Source of the DNA: Pandoraea pnomenusa
Lineage (GTDB): Bacteria; Pseudomonadota; Gammaproteobacteria; Burkholderiales; Burkholderiaceae
Reading direction: 5' to 3'
NCBI RefSeq assembly: GCF_000767615.3
Contig: NZ_CP009553.3
Coordinates: forward strand, 62,001 to 126,000
Length of the DNA: 64,000 nt
In this document: positions 54,319 through 64,000 of the stretch, piece after piece
Position numbering within the stretch: position 1 is the first letter of the stretch
Layout: every line of letters starts with the position of its first letter
Program-made: the position numbers and the translations under genes
The notes under the pieces: generated by a model
What the model saw: the letters and a program-made list of their open reading frames with translations, nothing else
Database searches by the model: none
What the model was told of the DNA's origin: nothing

Positions 54319-55356
54319 TTATAGTGCAACTTCGACCTCGACGCCACCGCTCTTGCCGGTCTTGACCGTGCCGCTCACGACTTGCCCGGCGCGCGTGCGC
54401 ACCTGCACCGGATCGCCGGCGCTCGCGCGCGAAAGCACCTGGCCCTCGGTGCTGACTTCGAAGCCGGAGCCGCGCGAGACCACGCGCACCGTCTGTCCCT
54501 GTTGCACGGCAATCGCACTGCGCAGCAGATCGGAGCGGATCGGCAGGCCCGAGGTAATACGGTTAACGGCGACGGTGCCCACAATTTGGCCGGCGTCGGT
54601 GGCGACCGTGCGCGGCAGCAGCGTGAGGTCACCCTGGCGCGGCGACAGATCGTTCGGTCCGATGGTCTCGCCGGGGTTGATCTGGCGCGCCGCCACGAAG
54701 TAAGTGGCGGTGATGCTCACGCGGGCTTGGAGATAAAGCGTCCACGGACGCTCGCCCGCGCAACGCACGCCAACCGTCGTCGAGCCCCAGAGACGTGCAC
54801 CGGGCGGCAGGAACGGTTCGAGCGCCATGCACGCCGGCATGCGGTCGGACACGGCGTCGCCCACCGTGATGTTGACAGCGCCGGGCAGGCCGGTCGTCTG
54901 CTCGCGCAGAAAGCGCTCGGCCGTCTGGCGAATAACCTGGGTGTTCTGGAACTGCGCGTTGGTGACGGGGATGGCCGAGGCGACCGGGGCGCCGGGACCC
55001 GCCATGGCGCCCGCCTGGGCCGGTGCACCCGGCTGAGGCGGCGCGTTCACCGTCGCAACCGGACGCCCGACACTCGCCACATGCGTCGCAACACCGCTGG
55101 CGGTGTTGTTGCCTGGAATGACGATGGCGGCCGGTCCGAGCGTATTGCCCAGCGTTTGGGCTGCCGGATCGGTGGCGACGCCCGGGTTCGCGCTTGCCGC
55201 ATGGACATCGCCCACGATGCCAACCGCCGCGAGGCTCAGCGTGGCGGCCACGACACCCGGGAACACGCGGGAAAACAGGGACGAGCGTCGACCGCGCAGC
55301 CAGGTATGACGCGCGCGGGGGGCATTGGCGCTACCGCCGCCGAATTTGCCTGCCAT
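54319..55356 (-). CDS. flgA: Flagellar P-ring assembly chaperone FlgA
   Basis: FlgA is a periplasmic chaperone for P-ring formation by FlgI. The conserved C-terminal SAF/ChapFlgA domain is clear (FVAARQINPGETIGPNDLSP, LIRSDLLRS-like pattern as GLPIRSDLLRSAIAVQQGQT, and GKSGGVEVEVAL at the end). The protein has 345 residues, against about 220 in enterics. The extra length is an N-terminal basic segment, a signal-anchor-like helix (VFPGVVAATLSLAAVGIVG) and about 100 Ala/Pro/Gly-rich residues. AAGGAGAG precedes the ATG at 55356. The frame is open to 55380. It is divergent from flgB. Confidence 0.92.
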   Translation of the reverse strand: MAGKFGGGSANAPRARHTWLRGRRSSLFSRVFPGVVAATLSLAAVGIVGDVHAASANPGVATDPAAQTLGNTLGPAAIVIPGNNTASGVATHVASVGRPVATVNAPPQPGAPAQAGAMAGPGAPVASAIPVTNAQFQNTQVIRQTAERFLREQTTGLPGAVNITVGDAVSDRMPACMALEPFLPPGARLWGSTTVGVRCAGERPWTLYLQARVSITATYFVAARQINPGETIGPNDLSPRQGDLTLLPRTVATDAGQIVGTVAVNRITSGLPIRSDLLRSAIAVQQGQTVRVVSRGSGFEVSTEGQVLSRASAGDPVQVRTRAGQVVSGTVKTGKSGGVEVEVAL

Positions 55357-55811
55357 GCTCACTCTCCTTGCGGCCGTCACCGGGAGGGATTCCCCGGGGT
55401 GCGGCGTTCAAACCACCTCGACGACTTCCCTATCGATCGTCGGCGTCGTCCGGCGCGATGCGCGTCGGGCCGGGAAGCCGACGGCACCGGGCAGTGCTCC
55501 TGTGCCTGGGGGGCGAACCCCGCCCGATGCCGTCAGGAAGCCATTCTAGAGATGTCGACCTGCCGGGCATGGCCCGAAATGGCGGCCAATCTCCTTCCTA
55601 TTCCTCCGATTGAATCCCGGGGGCTACGCATACGATGCGAAGCATGCCAAAAGGTCCGTACTTTTCCCGGACCCGGCAGGACATCCCGTCTGCGCACCGC
55701 ACGCCGTCCGCCAGAGTCTTCTGAGCGGTCCGGGCGCGTCGCCAGCGCCGACGGACAGGTTTCTTTGAGCGGTACCCCAGCATCAAGGCAAGCATCGGGC
55801 GAGGCGAGATC
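55357..55811. other. Divergent intergenic region flgA/flgB
   Basis: This 455-bp region must hold the class II promoters for flgA (minus) and flgBCDEFGHIJ (plus). I could not recognise a FlhDC box or a clear sigma70 promoter. A long plus-strand frame crosses it from within the flgA locus (54382-55884) but is arginine-rich and is a shadow. No hairpin of note was seen. Confidence 0.4.
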
Positions 55812-56249
55812 ATGGACAAACTGGACGCGGCATTGCGATTTTCCCAGCAGGCGCTGGCCATGCGCGCCTATCGCCAGGAGGTGATCTCGTCGAACATCGC
55901 CAACGCGGACACGCCCGGATACAAGGCGCGCGATGTCGACTTCAACAACGCCCTGAGCCAGGCTGTCGAGCGCGGCGCGCAGCAGCAACTCGCCACCGAG
56001 TCGAGCGTGTCGCTCGCGCGCACATCCTCGCGCCACATCGCCGGGCGTGCAGTGAGCACCGCACCGCCGATGGGCGGCTCCGAGCTGCTGTACCGCGTGC
56101 CATACCAGCAGAGCGTCGACGGCAACACCGTCGAACTCGACGCCGAGCGGGTGAACTTCGCCGACAACGCCGTGCATTACCAAACGGGCCTCACGGTCCT
56201 GTCCAGCCAGATCAAGACGATGCTGGCAGCCATCACGCAACAAGGGTAA
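55812..56249 (+). CDS. flgB: Flagellar proximal rod protein FlgB
   Basis: FlgB is a proximal rod component exported by the flagellar type III system. The 145-residue protein has the rod signature [20 protein letters not shown] near the N-terminus and the C-terminal helix ([20 protein letters not shown]). It is the first gene of the flgB-flgJ operon. A GAGGCGAGATC stretch serves as ribosome-binding site. flgC starts 5 bp after it. Confidence 0.95.
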   Translation: MDKLDAALRFSQQALAMRAYRQEVISSNIANADTPGYKARDVDFNNALSQAVERGAQQQLATESSVSLARTSSRHIAGRAVSTAPPMGGSELLYRVPYQQSVDGNTVELDAERVNFADNAVHYQTGLTVLSSQIKTMLAAITQQG

Positions 56250-56254
56250 GCGCC

Positions 56255-56659
56255 ATGCCACTCATGAGCATCTTCGACGTTGCCGGCTCGGCCATGACGG
56301 CCCAGTCCCAGCGCATGAACGTCACGGCTAGCAACCTGGCCAACGCGGAATCGGTGACCGGTCCGGACGGCCAGCCATACCGGGCCAAGCAGGTCGTGTT
56401 TCAGGTCAACCCCGTGGCGGGCGCCGACGTGGGCGGCGTGAAGGTGGCGGGCGTGGTCGACGACCCGTCGCCGCTCAAGACTGTGTACGACCCGAAGAAC
56501 CCGGCCGCCAACGCGCAGGGTTACGTGACGATGCCCAATGTGAATCCGGTGGAAGAGATGGTCAACATGATCTCCGCTTCCCGCTCGTATCAAGCCAACG
56601 TCGAGGCGCTCAACACCGCCAAGACGCTGATGCTCAAAACCCTCACGGTCGGCCAGTAA
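56255..56659 (+). CDS. flgC: Flagellar proximal rod protein FlgC
   Basis: FlgC is a proximal rod subunit of 134 residues, the normal length. It has the N-terminus [20 protein letters not shown], the rod motif [10 protein letters not shown] and the C-terminal helix ([20 protein letters not shown]) that packs with the N-terminal helix in the assembled rod. It lies directly between flgB and flgD in the standard order. Confidence 0.96.
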   Translation: MPLMSIFDVAGSAMTAQSQRMNVTASNLANAESVTGPDGQPYRAKQVVFQVNPVAGADVGGVKVAGVVDDPSPLKTVYDPKNPAANAQGYVTMPNVNPVEEMVNMISASRSYQANVEALNTAKTLMLKTLTVGQ

Positions 56660-56682
56660 GCAGCCGCGCGGAGACCAGAACC

Positions 56683-57411
56683 ATGGCAAGTATCAATACG
56701 TCGAACGCCGCGAACTTCTCGCAGACGTTCCTCGATTCGATCAACGGCACGGCCAGCAGCGCCAGCTCGAACTCGTCGGCCGGCAGCGCCGACGATCTGC
56801 AGAACAGCTTCCTGAAGTTGCTCGTCGCACAGATGAACAACCAGGACCCGCTCAACCCGATGGACAACTCGCAGGTGACCTCGCAGCTCGCGCAGATCAG
56901 CACGGTCTCGGGCATCACCCAGCTCAACACCACGCTCTCGGCGGTGACCTCGCAGATCAACTCGACGCAAAGCCTGCAGGCCGCCGCGCTCGTGGGCAAG
57001 GGCGTGCTGATTCCGGGCAGCACCATCGGGGTGGGCAGTACCACGGCCACCGACGGCACGGTCACGAAGACCGCCACGCCATTCGGTTTCGAACTGCCGA
57101 GCGACGCCGACACCGTCACGATCCAGATCAAGGACGCCACCGGCAAGGTGGTTCGCACGGTCAACGCGGGGGCGCTCGACGCCGGTGTCCAGGCGCTCAC
57201 CTGGGACGCCAAGGACGATTCGGGCACCGCCGTGGCCGACGGCAAGTACACCTTGTCGGTGAGCGCTTCGGCCAATGGCAAGTCCATGACGCCGACGCTG
57301 CTCTCCTACGCCCAGGTCCAAAGCGTGGTGGCCAGCACGACCGGCTCGCCGATGCTCAACGTCGGCACGGGCTCGAACGTCAAGCTCGCCGACGTGCGCG
57401 AAATTCTGTAA
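56683..57411 (+). CDS. flgD: Flagellar hook cap / hook assembly protein FlgD
   Basis: FlgD caps the growing hook and is required for FlgE polymerisation. The 242-residue protein has the conserved FLKLLVAQMNNQDPLNPMDN followed by SQVTSQLAQISTVSGI in its N-terminal region, then an FlgD Ig-like and Tudor-like C-terminal part (GVQALTWDAKDDSGTAVADG, KYTLSV). The export signal is in the Ser/Ala-rich first 40 residues. It lies 23 bp after flgC and 72 bp before flgE. Confidence 0.95.
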   Translation: MASINTSNAANFSQTFLDSINGTASSASSNSSAGSADDLQNSFLKLLVAQMNNQDPLNPMDNSQVTSQLAQISTVSGITQLNTTLSAVTSQINSTQSLQAAALVGKGVLIPGSTIGVGSTTATDGTVTKTATPFGFELPSDADTVTIQIKDATGKVVRTVNAGALDAGVQALTWDAKDDSGTAVADGKYTLSVSASANGKSMTPTLLSYAQVQSVVASTTGSPMLNVGTGSNVKLADVREIL

Positions 57412-57483
57412 CCCGACCGCTCAAGTCTCTTAACGAATCAACCACGACGCGCAGCGTCGTCAACCGAATCTCAGGAGTATCAC

Positions 57484-58740
57484 ATGGCCTTTTCGACCGG
57501 ATTGAGCGGCCTGAACGCTGCCTCCAAGGACCTCGACGTGATCGGCAACAACGTTGCCAACGCGGCGACCGTCGGCTTCAAGCAGGGGCAGGCGCAATTC
57601 GCCGACATCTACGCCAACTCGCTGTTCGGCGCGGGCAACAACACCGTCGGCATCGGCACGCGCGTGGCGGCGATCGCGCAACAGTTCACGCAGGGCGACA
57701 TCACCGTCACGAACCGCCAGCTCGACCTGGCCATTTCGGGCAACGGCTTCTTCCGCGTGTCGAACAACGGCACCATCGCGTACTCGCGAAACGGCCAGTT
57801 CTCGCTCGACAAGAACGGCTACATCGTCGACGCCAACGGCGATCACCTGACCGGCTATCTGGCCGGCCCGAACGGCATCATCAACAGCGTGTCGCCGGTC
57901 GATCTGCAAATTCCGACGGGTGATCTCGCGCCCACGGCCACGACCAAGGTCACCGGCCAGTTCAACCTGGATTCGCGCAGCGCCGTGAACACCACGCCGT
58001 TCTCGATCACCGATCCGAATTCCTACACGAACGCCACGTCGCTCAAGGTCTACGACTCGCTGGGCAATTCGCACGACGTGAACCTCTACTTCAAGAAGAC
58101 GAGCGTCGACACGACCACCAACAACGCCACCTGGACGGTCTACGCCTCGGTCGACGGCACGACGCAAGTCGGCGCCGGCCCGATCGGCACGATGACGTTC
58201 AACTCGGCCGGCAGCCTCGTGTCGCAGACGGATTCGACCGGCGCCACCGTGACCGGCCCGATCACGCTGCCCACGATCACCTACGCTAACGGCGCGTCGA
58301 ACGGAAACATGACGCTCGACCTGTCGGGCACCACGCAATACGGCAATACCTACACGCCGAACACGCTCACGCAGAACGGCTACTCCTCGGGTCGTCTGAC
58401 CGGCTTCACCTTCAATGCCGACGGCACGATCGTGGGCACGTATTCGAACACCCAGTCGATGGTGCTCGGTCAGGTCGCGCTGGCGAACTTCAACAACGTG
58501 CAGGGCCTGATCCCGATGGGCAACAACCTCTGGTCGGAGTCGGCGGCGTCGGGCATCCCGATCGTCGGCGTGCCGGGCGGCACCAACCTCGGCAAGCTGC
58601 AGGCGGGCGCCGTGGAAGCGTCGAACGTCGACCTGACGGCTGAACTGGTCCACATGATCACCGCGCAACGCAACTATCAGGCGAATGCGCAGACGATCAA
58701 GACCGAAGATCAGTTGATGCAGACGATGGTCAACCTGTAA
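57484..58740 (+). CDS. flgE: Flagellar hook protein FlgE
   Basis: FlgE polymerises into the hook. The 418-residue protein begins MAFSTGLSGLNAASKDLDVI with the rod/hook motif GNNVANAATVGFKQGQAQFA (split), has the FlgE-type central domains rich in Thr, Asn and Gly, and ends with the coiled-coil segment VDLTAELVHMITAQRNYQAN and TIKTEDQLMQTMVNL. CAGGAG lies 8 bp before the ATG. Length is close to the enteric protein. Confidence 0.97.
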   Translation: MAFSTGLSGLNAASKDLDVIGNNVANAATVGFKQGQAQFADIYANSLFGAGNNTVGIGTRVAAIAQQFTQGDITVTNRQLDLAISGNGFFRVSNNGTIAYSRNGQFSLDKNGYIVDANGDHLTGYLAGPNGIINSVSPVDLQIPTGDLAPTATTKVTGQFNLDSRSAVNTTPFSITDPNSYTNATSLKVYDSLGNSHDVNLYFKKTSVDTTTNNATWTVYASVDGTTQVGAGPIGTMTFNSAGSLVSQTDSTGATVTGPITLPTITYANGASNGNMTLDLSGTTQYGNTYTPNTLTQNGYSSGRLTGFTFNADGTIVGTYSNTQSMVLGQVALANFNNVQGLIPMGNNLWSESAASGIPIVGVPGGTNLGKLQAGAVEASNVDLTAELVHMITAQRNYQANAQTIKTEDQLMQTMVNL

Positions 58741-58781
58741 CGCGGAGCGGTGCGCATGCGTAACTTGCACGGAGGCCGTCG

Positions 58782-59525
58782 ATGGATCGTCTGATCTACA
58801 TCGCCATGACGGGCGCAAAGCAGGCCATGGAGCAGCAGTCGACCACGGCCAACAATCTGGCGAACGTGTCGACGCCGGGCTTTCGCGCCCAGCTCGCGGC
58901 GTTCCGTCAGGCGCCGGTGCGCGCCCCGGACGGCACCACGGGCACGCGCACCTTCGTGGCCACGTCCACGCCGGGCACCGACTTCACGCCCGGCGCCATG
59001 CAGCAGACCGGCCGCCCGCTCGACGTGGCTATCCAGGGCCAGGGCTGGATTGCGGTGCGCGATGCGCAGGGCCGCGAAGCCTACACCCGCGGCGGCAACA
59101 TCGAAATGACGGCCGACGGCCAGCTTACGCTGCACGGCCAGCCGATCATGACCGACGCCGGGCCGGCCGCCGTGCCGCCGGGCGCCGCGGTGACCATCGG
59201 CACCGACGGCACGATCTCGGCGCTCGGGCAGGGCGATCCGCCCAACTCCATCGCCGTGATGGGCCAGCTCAAGCTGGTCAATCCGCCGGAGGGCAATCTG
59301 GTGCGTGGCGACGACGGCCTGTTCCGCACGGCCAACAACGCCCCTGCACAGGTCGATCCGAACGTCGTCGTCGTGGCCGGCTCGATCGAGGCGAGTAACG
59401 TCAACCCGGTCAGTGGTCTGGTGAACATGATTTCGCAGTCGCGGGCCTTCGAAATGCAGATGAAGATGCTGCAGACGGCCGATACCAACGAACAATCCGC
59501 CAACCAGTTGCTGAACTTCAGCTGA
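58782..59525 (+). CDS. flgF: Flagellar proximal rod protein FlgF
   Basis: FlgF is a proximal rod subunit. The 247-residue protein starts [20 protein letters not shown] with the motif [20 protein letters not shown], and ends with the helix [20 protein letters not shown]. The central part ([30 protein letters not shown]) is the FlgF/G-type core. GGAGG lies upstream of the ATG. It is followed by flgG after 34 bp. Confidence 0.96.
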   Translation: MDRLIYIAMTGAKQAMEQQSTTANNLANVSTPGFRAQLAAFRQAPVRAPDGTTGTRTFVATSTPGTDFTPGAMQQTGRPLDVAIQGQGWIAVRDAQGREAYTRGGNIEMTADGQLTLHGQPIMTDAGPAAVPPGAAVTIGTDGTISALGQGDPPNSIAVMGQLKLVNPPEGNLVRGDDGLFRTANNAPAQVDPNVVVVAGSIEASNVNPVSGLVNMISQSRAFEMQMKMLQTADTNEQSANQLLNFS

Positions 59526-59559
59526 TCGGCGCCGCAACCGTATTCGGGGAGAAAACCCA

Positions 59560-60342
59560 ATGATCCGTTCGCTCTACATCGCTGCCACCGGCATGAACGC
59601 CCAGCAGACGAACATGGACGTGATTTCCAACAACCTCGCCAACACCAGCACGAACGGCTTCAAGAAGGGCCGGGCGGTGTTCGAGGACTTGCTGTATCAG
59701 ACGATCCGCCAGCCCGGCGCGCAGTCGTCGCAGCAAACGCTGCTGCCGTCGGGCCTGCAGCTGGGCACCGGTGTGCGCCCGGCGGCGACCGAGCGCATTT
59801 TCACGCAGGGCAACCTGACGTCCACGAACAATGCGAAGGACGTGGCCATCAACGGCGACGGCTTCTTCCAGGTGCTCATGCCGGACGGCACGACCGCCTA
59901 CACGCGCGACGGCTCGTTCCAGGTCGACAACAACGGCCAGCTCGTCACGGCTTCGGGCTACCCGGTCCAGCCGGCGATCACGATCCCGGCCAACGCCCTC
60001 TCACTCACCATTGCGCGCGACGGCACCGTGTCGGTCACGCAGCCGGGCAGCACGGCCAACGTGCAGATCGGTACGTTCCAGCTCGCCACGTTCATCAACA
60101 ACGCCGGTTTGCAGAGCATGGGCGAGAACCTGTACGCCGAGACGGCCGCCTCGGGCGCGCCGAACGTCGCGCAGCCGGGCACCAATGGCGCGGGCGTGCT
60201 CAACCAGAACTACGTCGAAACGTCGAACGTGAACGTGGTGGAGGAGCTCGTGAACATGATTTCGGCGCAGCGCGCCTATGAAATCAACTCGAAGGCGGTG
60301 ACGGCGTCCGACCAGATGCTGCAGCGTCTGACGCAGATGTAA
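59560..60342 (+). CDS. flgG: Flagellar distal rod protein FlgG
   Basis: FlgG builds the distal rod. The 260-residue protein, the exact enteric length, begins [20 protein letters not shown] followed by [20 protein letters not shown]. The core has [20 protein letters not shown], and the C-terminus [20 protein letters not shown] ends at LQRLTQM. It is 12 bp upstream of flgH. Confidence 0.97.
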   Translation: MIRSLYIAATGMNAQQTNMDVISNNLANTSTNGFKKGRAVFEDLLYQTIRQPGAQSSQQTLLPSGLQLGTGVRPAATERIFTQGNLTSTNNAKDVAINGDGFFQVLMPDGTTAYTRDGSFQVDNNGQLVTASGYPVQPAITIPANALSLTIARDGTVSVTQPGSTANVQIGTFQLATFINNAGLQSMGENLYAETAASGAPNVAQPGTNGAGVLNQNYVETSNVNVVEELVNMISAQRAYEINSKAVTASDQMLQRLTQM

Positions 60343-60353
60343 GGAGTCTTGCC

Positions 60354-61067
60354 ATGTCCGCCTCACCGACCCTCAAGCCACGCAGCGCGGGCCTCGCGCG
60401 GATTTTTGCGCTCGCGGCCGCCGCCGCGCTGAGCGGTCTGGCGGGCTGCGCCTACGTGCCGCAGGAGCCGGTGGTGACCGGGCCGACGACCACGCGTCCG
60501 CCGCCCCCGCCGGTCGCGGCCGACCCGGAAGGCTCGATCTACCGCCCGCTGTATTCGAACCGTCCGCTGTTCGAGGACCGCCGCCCGCGCAACGTTGGCG
60601 ACATTCTCACGATCGTCATCAACGAAAACACGGCCGCGAGCAAGAACTCGGCCGCCAATACGACGCGCGCCGGCAGCGGAAGCCTGAAGCTGAATCAGAC
60701 GCCGGGCGTGATCGGCGGCGTGCTCAACAACCAGGGGCTGGACGCAAGCGGTGCGAACAAGTTCGACGCCAAGGGCGCGGCCAACGCCAACAACGTGTTC
60801 TCGGGGCAGATCACCGTGACGGTGATGGACGTGCTCGCCAACGGCAATCTCGCGGTGGCCGGCGAGAAGCAGATCGCCATCAACCAGGGCACGGAGTACA
60901 TCAAGTTCTCGGGGATCGTCGCCCCGCAGACGATTTCGGGCGCGAATACCGTGCCTTCGACGCAGGTGGCCGATGCGCGCATCGAATACCGTGGCAAGGG
61001 CTACATCAACGAAGCCGAAACCATGGGCTGGCTGCAGCGCTTCTTCCTCAACATTTCGCCATTCTGA
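60354..61067 (+). CDS. flgH: Flagellar L-ring lipoprotein FlgH
   Basis: FlgH forms the outer-membrane L-ring. The 237-residue protein has a lipoprotein signal with lipobox LAGC (Cys at about residue 33, followed by AYVPQEPV) and the conserved [20 protein letters not shown] and LPVAGEK-like block ([20 protein letters not shown]), ending [27 protein letters not shown] precedes the ATG. Its stop overlaps the flgI start by one base. Confidence 0.96.
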   Translation: MSASPTLKPRSAGLARIFALAAAAALSGLAGCAYVPQEPVVTGPTTTRPPPPPVAADPEGSIYRPLYSNRPLFEDRRPRNVGDILTIVINENTAASKNSAANTTRAGSGSLKLNQTPGVIGGVLNNQGLDASGANKFDAKGAANANNVFSGQITVTVMDVLANGNLAVAGEKQIAINQGTEYIKFSGIVAPQTISGANTVPSTQVADARIEYRGKGYINEAETMGWLQRFFLNISPF

Positions 61068-62251
61068 TGTCGATCATGCCGTACCTGTCGCGCCGTGCGC
61101 CTAGCTTCCCTCCGCTTTGCCTGAGCATCGGCCGCCGTGTCGCCGCGTTTGCCGTGGCCGGCGTGGTGGGCGTCGCGGGCGCATTCGTTGTGCCGGGCGT
61201 CGCCCACGCCGAGCGGCTCAAGGAACTGGCGTCGATTCAGGGCGTGCGCGACAACCAGTTGATCGGCTACGGCCTCGTGGCCGGTCTCGACAACTCGGGC
61301 GACCAGACCACCCAGACGCCGTTTACCGTGCAGAGCATGACGAACATGCTCTCGCAACTGGGCATTACGGTCGCGCCCGGCACCAATATGCAGTTGAAGA
61401 ACGTGGCTGCCGTGATGGTCACGGCCACGCTGCCCGCTTTCACGCGTCCCGGCCAGGCGATCGACGTGGTGGTCTCGTCGATGGGTAACGCCAAGAGCCT
61501 GCGTGGCGGCACGCTGCTCATGACGCCGCTCAAGGGCCCGGACGGACAGGTCTACGCGCTCGCGCAGGGCAACCTGCTCGTGGGCGGGGCCGGCGCGTCG
61601 GCCAACGGATCGAGCGTGACGGTCAACCAGCTCGCGTCGGGGCGCATTCCAAGCGGGGCCATCGTCGAGCGCGCCGTGCCGACCGCCATGGGCGGTCAGC
61701 CGGGCACCGTGCAGATGGAGCTCAATGTGACCGACTTCTCGACCGCGCAGCGCGTGGTCGATGCCGTGAACCGCCGTTTCGGCTACAGCACCGCACAGGC
61801 CCTCGACGGGCGCGTGATCCTGCTGCGCACGCCGACCGATCCGGCCTCGCGCGTGCAATTCCTCGCCCAGCTCGAGAGCCTCGAAGTGAAGCCCGACAAT
61901 ACCGCGGCGCGCGTCATCATCAATGCGCGCACCGGCTCGGTCGTGATGAACCAGAATGTCACGATCCAGCAGTGCGCGGTGGCTCACGGCAACCTGTCGG
62001 TCGTCATCGATACCCAGAACAACGTGAGCCAGCCGGCGCCGTTCTCGGGCGGCCAGACGGTCGTGGCCCCGAATTCGCAAATCTCCGTCCAACAGGAGAA
62101 CAACGCGCTCAGGATGGTCAAAGCGGGCGCCAACCTCGCCGACGTCGTCAAGGCGCTGAACTCGCTTGGCGCGAGTCCGGCGGACCTGATGTCGATTCTG
62201 CAGGCCATGAAGGCCTCGGGCGCCCTGCGCGCCGATCTGGAGATCATCTGA
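61067..62251 (+). CDS. flgI: Flagellar P-ring protein FlgI
   Basis: FlgI forms the periplasmic P-ring around the rod with help from FlgA. The 394-residue precursor has a long signal peptide ([20 protein letters not shown] then VAHA, cleavage before [20 protein letters not shown]). The rest follows the family ([40 protein letters not shown]). The ATG at 61067 overlaps the flgH stop. An ATG at 61076 is also possible and would shorten the signal by three residues. flgJ starts 1 bp after the stop. Confidence 0.95.
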   Translation: MSIMPYLSRRAPSFPPLCLSIGRRVAAFAVAGVVGVAGAFVVPGVAHAERLKELASIQGVRDNQLIGYGLVAGLDNSGDQTTQTPFTVQSMTNMLSQLGITVAPGTNMQLKNVAAVMVTATLPAFTRPGQAIDVVVSSMGNAKSLRGGTLLMTPLKGPDGQVYALAQGNLLVGGAGASANGSSVTVNQLASGRIPSGAIVERAVPTAMGGQPGTVQMELNVTDFSTAQRVVDAVNRRFGYSTAQALDGRVILLRTPTDPASRVQFLAQLESLEVKPDNTAARVIINARTGSVVMNQNVTIQQCAVAHGNLSVVIDTQNNVSQPAPFSGGQTVVAPNSQISVQQENNALRMVKAGANLADVVKALNSLGASPADLMSILQAMKASGALRADLEII

Positions 62252-62252
62252 T

Positions 62253-63140
62253 ATGGCCGACGGCAACCGACTCACGGGCGCGGCGGGCGCCTCGCTGCCC
62301 GATCTGACGCAACGCGCCTCCTACGACATGCAGGGCCTCACGGCGCTGCGTGCCGCTGCCCATCAACAGACGCCGCAAGCCACGCAGCAAGCCGCCAAGC
62401 AGTTCGAGGCCGTCTTCACGCAGATGATGGTCAAGAGCATGCGCGAGGCCACGATGTCCGGCGGGCTGCTGGGCAGCGATCAGGAAAAGATGTTCAACGG
62501 CATGCTCGACGATCAGCTCGCCCAGCAGCTTGCCTCGAACAAGGGCATCGGTCTGGCCGACCTCATGCTCAAGCAGCTCGCCAGAACCGGCACCACACTG
62601 CCGCCTGCCGCGATGGGGCGTCAGCAGTCGCTGCAAGGACGCGCATACAACTCGGCCGACGCCATTGGGGTGGCCGACGGCGCGCCTGCGGTGGCCGGCG
62701 AGTTCGTCGACCGCATGGCCACGGCCGCGCAGAACGCCAGCGCGAGCAGTGGCATTCCGGCGCGGTTCATGCTCAGCCAGGCGGCGCTCGAGTCCGGCTG
62801 GGGCAAGCGCGAGATCCGTCGCGCCGACGGCAGCACGAGCTACAACGTTTTCGGTATCAAGGCCGGCAAGAACTGGAACGGCCCGACCGTGGAGGTGGCG
62901 ACGACGGAGTATGTGAACGGCCAGCCGCGCAGGGTGATGGCCAAGTTCCGCGCATACCACTCGTACGACGAGGCGTTCGCCGACTACGCCAACCTGATTT
63001 CGAAGAACCCGCGCTATGCATCGGTCGTGGCCAGCGCCAACGACGCCGCCGGTTTCGCCACGAATTTGCAGCGCGCCGGCTACGCCACCGATCCGCAGTA
63101 CGCGAGCAAGCTCATCAAGATCATGAAGCACTTCGCCTGA
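62253..63140 (+). CDS. flgJ: Flagellar rod cap and peptidoglycan hydrolase FlgJ
   Basis: FlgJ caps the rod and cuts peptidoglycan so the rod can pass. The 295-residue protein is the two-domain type: an N-terminal rod-cap domain (QQAAKQFEAVFTQMMVKSMR, GMLDDQLAQQLASNKGIGLA) and a C-terminal glucosaminidase domain from about residue 145 with the likely catalytic glutamate in LSQAALESGWGKREIRR and the family block NVFGIKAGKNWNG. It is the last gene before the gap upstream of flgK. Confidence 0.95.
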   Translation: MADGNRLTGAAGASLPDLTQRASYDMQGLTALRAAAHQQTPQATQQAAKQFEAVFTQMMVKSMREATMSGGLLGSDQEKMFNGMLDDQLAQQLASNKGIGLADLMLKQLARTGTTLPPAAMGRQQSLQGRAYNSADAIGVADGAPAVAGEFVDRMATAAQNASASSGIPARFMLSQAALESGWGKREIRRADGSTSYNVFGIKAGKNWNGPTVEVATTEYVNGQPRRVMAKFRAYHSYDEAFADYANLISKNPRYASVVASANDAAGFATNLQRAGYATDPQYASKLIKIMKHFA

Positions 63141-63191
63141 CGGGGCGAGCGGCACGGCATCGCGCCCGAAGCGATCGGGGGCGTGTCACCC

Positions 63192-63218
63192 TCAATATTG
63201 CTGCCGGACTGCCGTAAA
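63192..63218 (+). promoter_or_regulatory. FliA (sigma28)-type promoter candidate for flgK
   Basis: TCAATATT (63192-63199), 11 bp, GCCGTAAA (63211-63218). The -10 matches GCCGATAA at 6 of 8. The -35 is weaker. It lies in the 146-bp gap between flgJ and flgK, about 62 nt before the flgK start. It would give flgK late expression independent of the flgB operon. Confidence 0.5.
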
Positions 63219-63286
63219 CACATCGGTAACGGCGCGCGAGCGGTCATTTCACCGCGGGGCGCGCCTCTTATTCAAGCCGCGAGATC

Positions 63287-64000
63287 ATGAGCCTAATCAA
63301 TATTGGCATGAGCGGGCTGAACGCCTCCCAGTTCGCCCTGAATACCACCGGCAACAACATCTCCAATTCGGGGACCGCCGGCTACAACCGCCAGATCGTC
63401 AGCTATACCCAGGCCGACAGCCAGTTCACGGGCGTGGGTTACCTGGGCCAGGGCGTGCTGGTCAACGACGTGTCGCGCGTGTACGACCAGTTCCTGGCCA
63501 ACCAGGCGAACCAGGCGCAGACCCAGTACAGCCAGCTCAACACGTACTACCAGCAGATCTCGCAGATCAACAACGCGCTGGGCAGCTCCACCACGGGCCT
63601 GTCGGCCTCGATGTCGACGTTCTTCACGAACCTGCAGACCATCGTGACCGCGCCGAACAACTCGGCCACGCGAGCCACGGTGATTTCGTCGGCGCAAACG
63701 CTCACGAGCATGTTCCAGTCGCTGTCCGGCACGCTGTCGTCGCTGCGCACCGCCGTGAACGGCAACATCCAGCAGTCGACCGACCAGATCAATACCTACG
63801 CGAAGCAGATCGCCACGCTCAACGATGCGATCGTGCAGGCGCAGGCCAACGGCGGTGGCGCCACGCCCAACGACCTGCTCGACCAGCGCGACCAGGCGAT
63901 CGCCAACCTGAACGCCATCGTCCAGACGAACGTCGTGAAGGACAGCAACGGCTCGTACAACGTCTTCATCGGCAACGGCCAGTCGCTGGTTTCGGGGAAT
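63287..64000 (+). CDS. flgK: Flagellar hook-filament junction protein FlgK, N-terminal part (gene cut by window end)
   Basis: FlgK (HAP1) joins hook and filament. The first 238 residues are visible. They begin MSLINIGMSGLNASQFALNT with the motif TGNNISNSGTAGYNRQIVSY, then the FlgK-specific GYLGQGVLVNDVSRVYDQFL, and LLDQRDQAIANLNAIVQTNV. No stop occurs before base 64000. The start ATG has a weak ribosome-binding site (GCGAGATC). Its chaperone FlgN is encoded at 53389 on the minus strand. Confidence 0.95.
   Translation, partial: MSLINIGMSGLNASQFALNTTGNNISNSGTAGYNRQIVSYTQADSQFTGVGYLGQGVLVNDVSRVYDQFLANQANQAQTQYSQLNTYYQQISQINNALGSSTTGLSASMSTFFTNLQTIVTAPNNSATRATVISSAQTLTSMFQSLSGTLSSLRTAVNGNIQQSTDQINTYAKQIATLNDAIVQAQANGGGATPNDLLDQRDQAIANLNAIVQTNVVKDSNGSYNVFIGNGQSLVSGN

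Noticed and set aside
54382..55884. 500-codon plus-strand frame opposite flgA and into flgB
   Set aside because: It is the antisense of flgA, which has its signal segment, domain and ribosome-binding site, and it ends inside flgB.

Overview
This is a GC-rich window from a motile betaproteobacterium. The gene order (mnmG-rsmG-parA-parB-atp operon, flhDC-motAB-che-flhBAFG-fliA-flg) and the protein character point to Burkholderiaceae, and in my judgement to Pandoraea or a close relative. That genus call is inference from gene order and sequence style, not from a search.

Layout. (1) 1-10311: two branched-chain-amino-acid-type (HAAT) ABC uptake systems. The first is the 3' end of a set (binding protein, LivH, LivM). 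The second is complete but unusual: binding protein, an HpaR-like MarR regulator, LivH, a fused LivM-LivG protein, and LivF. A TauE/SafE-type permease lies between the two sets. (2) 10312-11869: a 1.5-kb non-coding region with a DnaA-box cluster, four REP-like hairpins (one inverted, three direct with an exact 215-bp period) and four parS-type palindromes. A fifth parS lies inside mnmG. This looks like the origin/centromere part of the chromosome. (3) 11870-18251: mnmG, rsmG, a Blc-type lipocalin, parA, parB and an anion-permease-like gene. (4) 18402-26126: the complete F1Fo ATP synthase operon atpIBEFHAGDC, with a good sigma70-type promoter, two intergenic hairpins and a terminator. (5) 26203-29383: an AMP-binding acyl-CoA ligase behind a LiuR-like palindrome, and a Bcr/CflA drug efflux gene. 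(6) 29384-64000: a flagellar and chemotaxis cluster: flhDC, motAB, a cheY paralogue, cheA, cheW, three receptors, cheRDB, cheYZ, flhB, flhA, flhF, flhG, fliA, then (minus strand) flgA-flgM-flgN and (plus strand) flgBCDEFGHIJK, with flgK cut by the window end. A hicAB toxin-antitoxin pair sits between fliA and flgN.

How it fits together. FlhDC should switch on the class II genes (flhB, flhA, flg operon, fliA). FliA (sigma28) then acts on late genes. I find FliA-type promoter matches before motA, flgM and flgK, and a surprising one upstream of flhD. FlgM holds FliA until the hook is complete. The che genes supply the full CheA/W/R/D/B/Y/Z pathway. ParA, ParB and the parS sites should segregate the origin region in which they lie.

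Most genes here are ordinary housekeeping or motility genes. The parts most likely to be new are the parS/hairpin tandem array next to the DnaA boxes, the flagellar hicAB with its operator over the promoter, the FlhG with a degenerate Walker A motif, and the FliA-type promoter inside the flhD upstream region.
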